A stretch of DNA of 64,000 nucleotides, taken from CAWJMD01 sp963700925. GTDB taxonomy: Bacteria; Actinomycetota; Actinomycetes; Actinomycetales; CAWJMD01. Positions 61,056 through 64,000 of the stretch are shown here, one piece after another; the stretch's first letter is position 1; each line of letters starts with the position of its first letter. The translations under genes were made by a program, and so were the position numbers. Where the stretch lies: the NCBI GenBank assembly GCA_963700925.1, contig OY969553.1, positions 3,472,001 through 3,536,000 of the forward strand. The letters are read 5' to 3'. The notes beneath the pieces were generated by a model. It was not told the DNA's origin. It saw only the letters and a list, made by a program, of their open reading frames with translations, and did no database searches.

Positions 61056-62611
61056 GCGCCGGGATGGCTACGAGCACCCTTCGCAGCACCGCGGCAGAGC
61101 TGGCGGCGGCGATCGCGTCCGGCGAGACGAGCAGCGAGCAGGTGACGGCCGACCACCTGGCCCGCATCGAGGCGGTCGACCGCGGCCCGAACGGGGTGCA
61201 CGCGTTCCTGCACGTGGCGGCCGACGAGGCGCTCGAGGCCGCGCGTGCCGTCGACGTCCGGCGCGCCGCAGGCGAGACCCTCGGCCCGCTGGCCGGCGTG
61301 CCGATCGCCGTGAAGGACGTCGTCGTGACCCGCGGGATGCCCACCACCGCGGGCTCGCGCATCCTCGAAGGCTGGGTGCCGCCGTACGACGCGACCCTGG
61401 TGACGCGGCTGCGCGACGCCGGCCTGGTGATCCTCGGCAAGACGAACATGGACGAGTTCGCGATGGGCTCGTCCACCGAGTTCTCGGCGTACGGCCCGAC
61501 GCGCAACCCCTGGGACCTCGGGCGCATCCCCGGTGGCTCGGGTGGCGGCTCCGCGGCGGCGGTCGCGGCCTTCGAGGCGCCTATCGCGATCGGGACCGAC
61601 ACCGGCGGGTCGATCCGCCAGCCCGCCGCCGTCACCGGCACCGTGGGCGTCAAGCCGACGTACGGGGGCGTGTCCCGGTACGGCCTGGTTGCGCTCGCGT
61701 CCAGCCTCGACCAGGCGGGCCCTTGCTCTCGGACGGTGCTCGACGCAGCGCTGCTGCACCAGGTCATCGGAGGCCACGACCCGATGGACTCGACCAGCCT
61801 GCCCGACCCTCTCGTCGACGGTGACCTGTCCTCGCTGGTGGCTGCGGCCCGCGAGGGGGCCGGCGCCGACCTGCGTGGCGTCCGGGTAGGGGTGGTGCGC
61901 GAGCTCGACGGCGACGGCTACCAGGCCGGCGTGCGCGCCAGGTTCGCCGAGGCGCTCGAGCTGCTCGCCGGTGCGGGCGCGGAGATCGTCGAGGTGTCGT
62001 GCCCGAACTTCGAGCACGCCCTGGCGGCGTACTACCTGATCCTGCCCAGTGAAGCGAGCTCGAACCTGGCCCGGTTCGACGCCATGCGCTACGGCCTGCG
62101 CGTGACCCCCACGGAGGGCGACGTCACCGCCGAGCGCGTGATGTCGGCAACGCGCGCAGTCGGTTTCGGCGACGAGGTGAAGCGACGCATCATCCTCGGC
62201 ACCTTCGCGCTGTCGTCGGGCTACTACGACGCGTACTACGGCAGCGCCCAGAAGGTGCGCACGCTCGTCCAGCGCGACTTCGACGCCGCCTTCTCTCGGG
62301 CCGACGTGCTCGTCTCACCCACGGCGCCCACCACGGCGTTCCGCTTCGGCGACAAGCTCGACGACCCGATGGCGATGTACCTCAACGACGTGGCCACGAT
62401 CCCGGCCAACCTGGCCGGCGTTCCCGGCCTCAGCGTGCCGAGCGGGCTCGCCGACGAGGACGGCCTGCCGGCCGGCATGCAGGTGCTCGCCCCGGCCCGG
62501 CATGACGCGCGGCTCTACCGTGTGGGGGCGGCGGCCGAGGCCCTGCTCGCCCAGAAGTGGGGCGGCGGCTCGCTGTTGGACAGGGCCCCCGAGCTGGAGG
62601 TGTCGGCATGA
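61052..62611 (+). CDS. gatA: Asp/Glu-tRNA amidotransferase subunit A
   Basis: This 519-residue amidase-signature subunit releases ammonia from glutamine. The Ser-cisSer-Lys triad is visible as IAVKDVVVTRGM (Lys), GGSGGGSAAAVAA (cis-Ser) and TDTGGSIRQPAA (nucleophilic Ser). The start is GTG 61052, overlapping gatC (GTGA), or ATG 61064. It overlaps gatB by 4 bases. Confidence 0.97.
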   Translation: MSAGMATSTLRSTAAELAAAIASGETSSEQVTADHLARIEAVDRGPNGVHAFLHVAADEALEAARAVDVRRAAGETLGPLAGVPIAVKDVVVTRGMPTTAGSRILEGWVPPYDATLVTRLRDAGLVILGKTNMDEFAMGSSTEFSAYGPTRNPWDLGRIPGGSGGGSAAAVAAFEAPIAIGTDTGGSIRQPAAVTGTVGVKPTYGGVSRYGLVALASSLDQAGPCSRTVLDAALLHQVIGGHDPMDSTSLPDPLVDGDLSSLVAAAREGAGADLRGVRVGVVRELDGDGYQAGVRARFAEALELLAGAGAEIVEVSCPNFEHALAAYYLILPSEASSNLARFDAMRYGLRVTPTEGDVTAERVMSATRAVGFGDEVKRRIILGTFALSSGYYDAYYGSAQKVRTLVQRDFDAAFSRADVLVSPTAPTTAFRFGDKLDDPMAMYLNDVATIPANLAGVPGLSVPSGLADEDGLPAGMQVLAPARHDARLYRVGAAAEALLAQKWGGGSLLDRAPELEVSA

Positions 62612-64000
62612 CGACGACCACCACCCACCCAGGCGCTGAGCCGGTCGCGGCCTACGCCGACGTCGTCGCCCGCTACGACCCCGTGCTCGGGCTCGAGGTG
62701 CACGTCGAGCTGAACACCGTGTCGAAGATGTTCTGCGGCTGCGCGACGGAGTTCGGGGCGCCCCCCAACACCCAGGTGTGCCCGGTCTGCCTGGCCCTGC
62801 CCGGTGCGCTGCCCGCCGTCAACCGGACGGCGATCGAGTCGGCGGCCCGCATCGGGCTGGCCATGAACTGCTCGATCGCGCCGACGTGCCGGTTCGCCCG
62901 CAAGAACTACTTCTACCCGGACATGCCGAAGAACTTCCAGACCAGCCAGTACGACGAGCCGATCGCCGTCGACGGCTGGCTGGACGTGGACGTGCCGGCG
63001 TCCGACGCCGGAGAGGCCTTCACCTTCCGGGTGCCGATCGAGCGCGCCCACATGGAGGAGGACACCGGCAAGTCGCTGCACGTGGGCGGGGCGACCGGTC
63101 GCATCCACGGTGCCGACTACTCCCTCGTCGACTACAACCGCGCGGGCATCCCCCTGATCGAGATCGTCACGAAGCCGGTCGAGGGCACCGGCGCCCGGGC
63201 GCCCGAGGTGGCCCGCGCCTTCGTGGCAGCCCTGCGCGACATCCTCCGGGGTCTCGGGGTGTCGGACGTCCGCATGGAGCAGGGGTCGCTGCGCTGTGAT
63301 GCCAACGTCTCGCTGCGCGCCAAGGTCGGCGACGACCCCACCTCGCCCGAACAGAAGGCCGTGCCCTTGGGCACCCGCAGCGAGACCAAGAACGTCAACT
63401 CCCTGCGTAGCGTCGAGCGAGCCGTCCGGTACGAGATGACCCGCCACGCAGCGCGTCTCGACTCCGGGCTGCGCGTGGTGCAGGAGACGCGGCACTGGCA
63501 CGAGGACACCGGCGTGAGCACGTCTGGGCGGTCGAAGGAGCAGGCAGAGGACTACCGCTACTTCCCCGAGCCCGACCTGGTGCCGATGGTGTGCGAGCCC
63601 GAGTGGGTGGAGCGCCTGCGCGCCACCCTGCCCGAGTCGCCGACCGTGCGGCGCGCCCGCTGGCAGGGCGACTGGGGGCTCAGCGACCTCGAGTTGCGCG
63701 ATGTCGTCAACGCGGGCGCAGGCGACCTCATCCAGGCGACGGTTGACGCCGGCGCCTCACCTGCCGCTGCCCGCAAGTGGTGGATGGGTGACCTCGCGCG
63801 TCGCGCCAACGCGGCCGGCACGGACCTCGACGCCATGGGAGTGACGCCGCAGCAGGTCGCCGAGCTCGCCGGTCTGGTCGCGGCGGGCCGGCTCAACGAC
63901 ACGCTGGCGCGGCAGGTCCTCGACGGCGTGGTCGCGGGGGAGGGCTCGCCCGAGGAGGTGGCCACGGCGCGCGGCCTCGAGGTGGTCAGTGACGACACCG
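62608..64000 (+). CDS. gatB: Asp/Glu-tRNA amidotransferase subunit B (partial at window end)
   Basis: The gene starts at ATG 62608 overlapping gatA (ATGA) and runs off the window after 464 codons. It has the GatB kinase-amidotransferase core: LGLEVHVELNTVSKMFCGC, RKNYFYPDMPKNFQTSQYDEP, HMEEDTGKSLH and RSETKNVNSLRSVERAV. The C-terminal tail (Asn/Gln-adaptor helical domain) begins before the edge. Zinc-binding Cys residues near the start (FCGC and QVCPVCLALPG) are intact. Confidence 0.95.
   Translation, partial: MTTTTTHPGAEPVAAYADVVARYDPVLGLEVHVELNTVSKMFCGCATEFGAPPNTQVCPVCLALPGALPAVNRTAIESAARIGLAMNCSIAPTCRFARKNYFYPDMPKNFQTSQYDEPIAVDGWLDVDVPASDAGEAFTFRVPIERAHMEEDTGKSLHVGGATGRIHGADYSLVDYNRAGIPLIEIVTKPVEGTGARAPEVARAFVAALRDILRGLGVSDVRMEQGSLRCDANVSLRAKVGDDPTSPEQKAVPLGTRSETKNVNSLRSVERAVRYEMTRHAARLDSGLRVVQETRHWHEDTGVSTSGRSKEQAEDYRYFPEPDLVPMVCEPEWVERLRATLPESPTVRRARWQGDWGLSDLELRDVVNAGAGDLIQATVDAGASPAAARKWWMGDLARRANAAGTDLDAMGVTPQQVAELAGLVAAGRLNDTLARQVLDGVVAGEGSPEEVATARGLEVVSDDT

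Overview
The window is chromosomal DNA from a high-GC actinobacterium. GTG and TTG starts are frequent, genes are tightly packed with many 4-base ATGA/GTGA overlaps, and AT-rich or foreign-looking segments are almost absent. The gene set (GlgE-type alpha-glucan pathway, bacterial Hen1/Pnkp, crotonyl-CoA carboxylase/reductase, IscS-MnmA-LigA-GatCAB order) fits the Propionibacteriales, probably Nocardioidaceae. That placement is inferred from gene content only. No rRNA, tRNA, insertion sequence, prophage or CRISPR array was seen.

Layout. 1-1900: a TetR regulator, then a copper operon (csoR, copZ-like chaperone, DUF4396 membrane protein) behind two CsoR-operator-like sites. 1965-7770: RNA repair genes hen1-pnkp, then a DEAD-box RNA helicase closed by a strong terminator. 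7800-15500: small and housekeeping genes, including a PsiE-like gene whose frame is broken inside a 12-bp tandem repeat, histidinol phosphatase, several DUF proteins and an AI-2E family transporter. 15553-20144: an acyl-CoA block (Ccr, methylmalonyl-CoA epimerase, thiolase, MeaB). 20155-28106: acetyltransferase, secreted beta-propeller protein, lipoprotein, CnoX-like thioredoxin, and an epoxide hydrolase divergent from a WYL regulator across a perfect palindrome. 28155-46065: alpha-glucan/trehalose metabolism (glgB, maltokinase, treS, glgE, glgP, glgX), interrupted by a GGDEF-EAL protein, a DUF5317 protein, an AlkZ-like protein and a composite pseudogene. 46107-50655: YbjN-like protein, enoyl-CoA hydratase, an AbiEi-like protein and etfBA. 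50712-64000: cysteine desulfurase, mnmA, a YcaO/TfuA island, a MoaD/ThiS-like carrier, a MetE-like protein, ligA and gatCAB (gatB runs off the end).

The most interesting locus is 53.1-57.2 kb. Between mnmA and the MetE-like gene lies a compact operon with a very short ORF (19 codons from its best start, behind an excellent Shine-Dalgarno), a complete YcaO enzyme and a TfuA protein with its Ser/Lys motifs. These are followed by a convergent MFS transporter and a MoaD/ThiS-type protein ending in Gly-Gly. In characterised systems TfuA passes sulfur from a thiocarboxylated ThiS-type carrier to YcaO, which installs a backbone thioamide. Here the candidate peptide, modifying pair, transporter, sulfur carrier and a cysteine desulfurase all sit within about 7 kb. 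I read this as a candidate thioamide-forming peptide system with an unusually small precursor; its product is unknown to me and the assignment is inference.
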